Below are positions 59,573-60,000 of a stretch of DNA of 60,000 nucleotides, piece by piece; within the stretch, counting starts at the first letter, position 1; each line of letters begins with the position of its first letter. The stretch covers positions 18,980,876-19,040,875 of the forward strand of contig NC_092567.1 of the NCBI RefSeq assembly GCF_037975245.1, in the 5' to 3' direction. The notes beneath the pieces were generated by a model. That model did no database searches and was not told where the DNA came from. It worked only from the letters and a program-made list of their open reading frames with translations. This DNA is from Apostichopus japonicus (taxonomy: Eukaryota; Echinodermata; Holothuroidea; Aspidochirotida; Stichopodidae). A program made the translations under genes and the position numbers.

Positions 59573-60000
59573 CTATGTATATGACTGGGTATGGGTAACA
59601 ATGGGATCAGGACATCTGGAGCTTCTACCCACCACAAAAACTTCTTCATATCCCCATTTTATGTACAATGAATTTATAAAGATTTAAAAACAGGGCCCAT
59701 TGATATAAATGTCCCGTCATGGGTCCGACCTGGCTCTTGTCAAGTTAAAAGTAAAAATTCAAGCTTGGTTAAAGTAGATCATTTAGTAGCTAATATGAGG
59801 AGATTCTGGGTTTTTTGCAAATAAAACACTTCCAGGCTATAATATCCTATTGAAAGAATGAGTTGCTTTGTAATGTACAAATGAATGCAATAAAATCATG
59901 ACAGTATGGGAAACACTGAAGCAAAAGAAAAATAACATTAAAGAGAAATATATATGACTAGCTATTTTGGGTGGTAGTAAAATGAGAATTATAATAATTT
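59573..60000. other. Right edge, no feature recognised
   Basis: AT-rich sequence without splice-flanked open frames or recognisable repeats. Confidence 0.5.

Overview
The window is eukaryotic: genes are split into many short exons with GT-AG introns, intergenic DNA is long and AT-rich, and there are many microsatellites, minisatellites, tRNA-derived SINE-like repeats and small inverted-repeat elements. No bacterial gene organisation is visible. The gene content and repeat style suggest a marine invertebrate, plausibly an echinoderm such as a sea cucumber. That placement is inference, because no species-specific sequence was checked.

Three protein-coding genes can be reconstructed exon by exon. 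(1) On the + strand, from the left edge to about 20.2 kb, lies the 3' part of a PACSIN/syndapin gene: the end of the F-BAR domain (2735-4595), a linker (6125-14179, including four small cassette-like exons) and a C-terminal SH3 domain (18477-20164). The 5' exons lie outside the window. (2) On the - strand, 31879 down to 25972, is a complete 268-residue tetraspanin in seven coding exons, with an unusual acidic C-terminal tail. (3) On the - strand, 52066 down to 43966, is a complete 243-residue tetraspanin, also in seven coding exons. The two tetraspanins share the same intron phases, and their first three coding exons have identical lengths (69, 136, 80 nt), so they are tandem paralogues. PACSIN and the first tetraspanin are tail to tail.

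The rest is introns and intergenic sequence. Notable contents are: a 364-bp hAT-type non-autonomous element with a perfect 8-bp target duplication (21729-22092); tRNA-derived SINEs (26564-26808 on +, 12970-13085 on -); a dispersed family that includes an inverted-repeat copy at 59123-59300; a second dispersed family at 9128 and 57874; and large tandem arrays at 20.8, 28.0, 37.8 and 44.5 kb.

The most interesting biology is in PACSIN. All linker exons are phase 2-2, so they can be skipped or included freely. Two of its exon-intron borders were tandemly duplicated into neighbouring introns, leaving extra acceptor-like and donor-like sites. Long open frames inside the tandem arrays are by-products of the repeats, not genes. 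I see no new multi-gene system.
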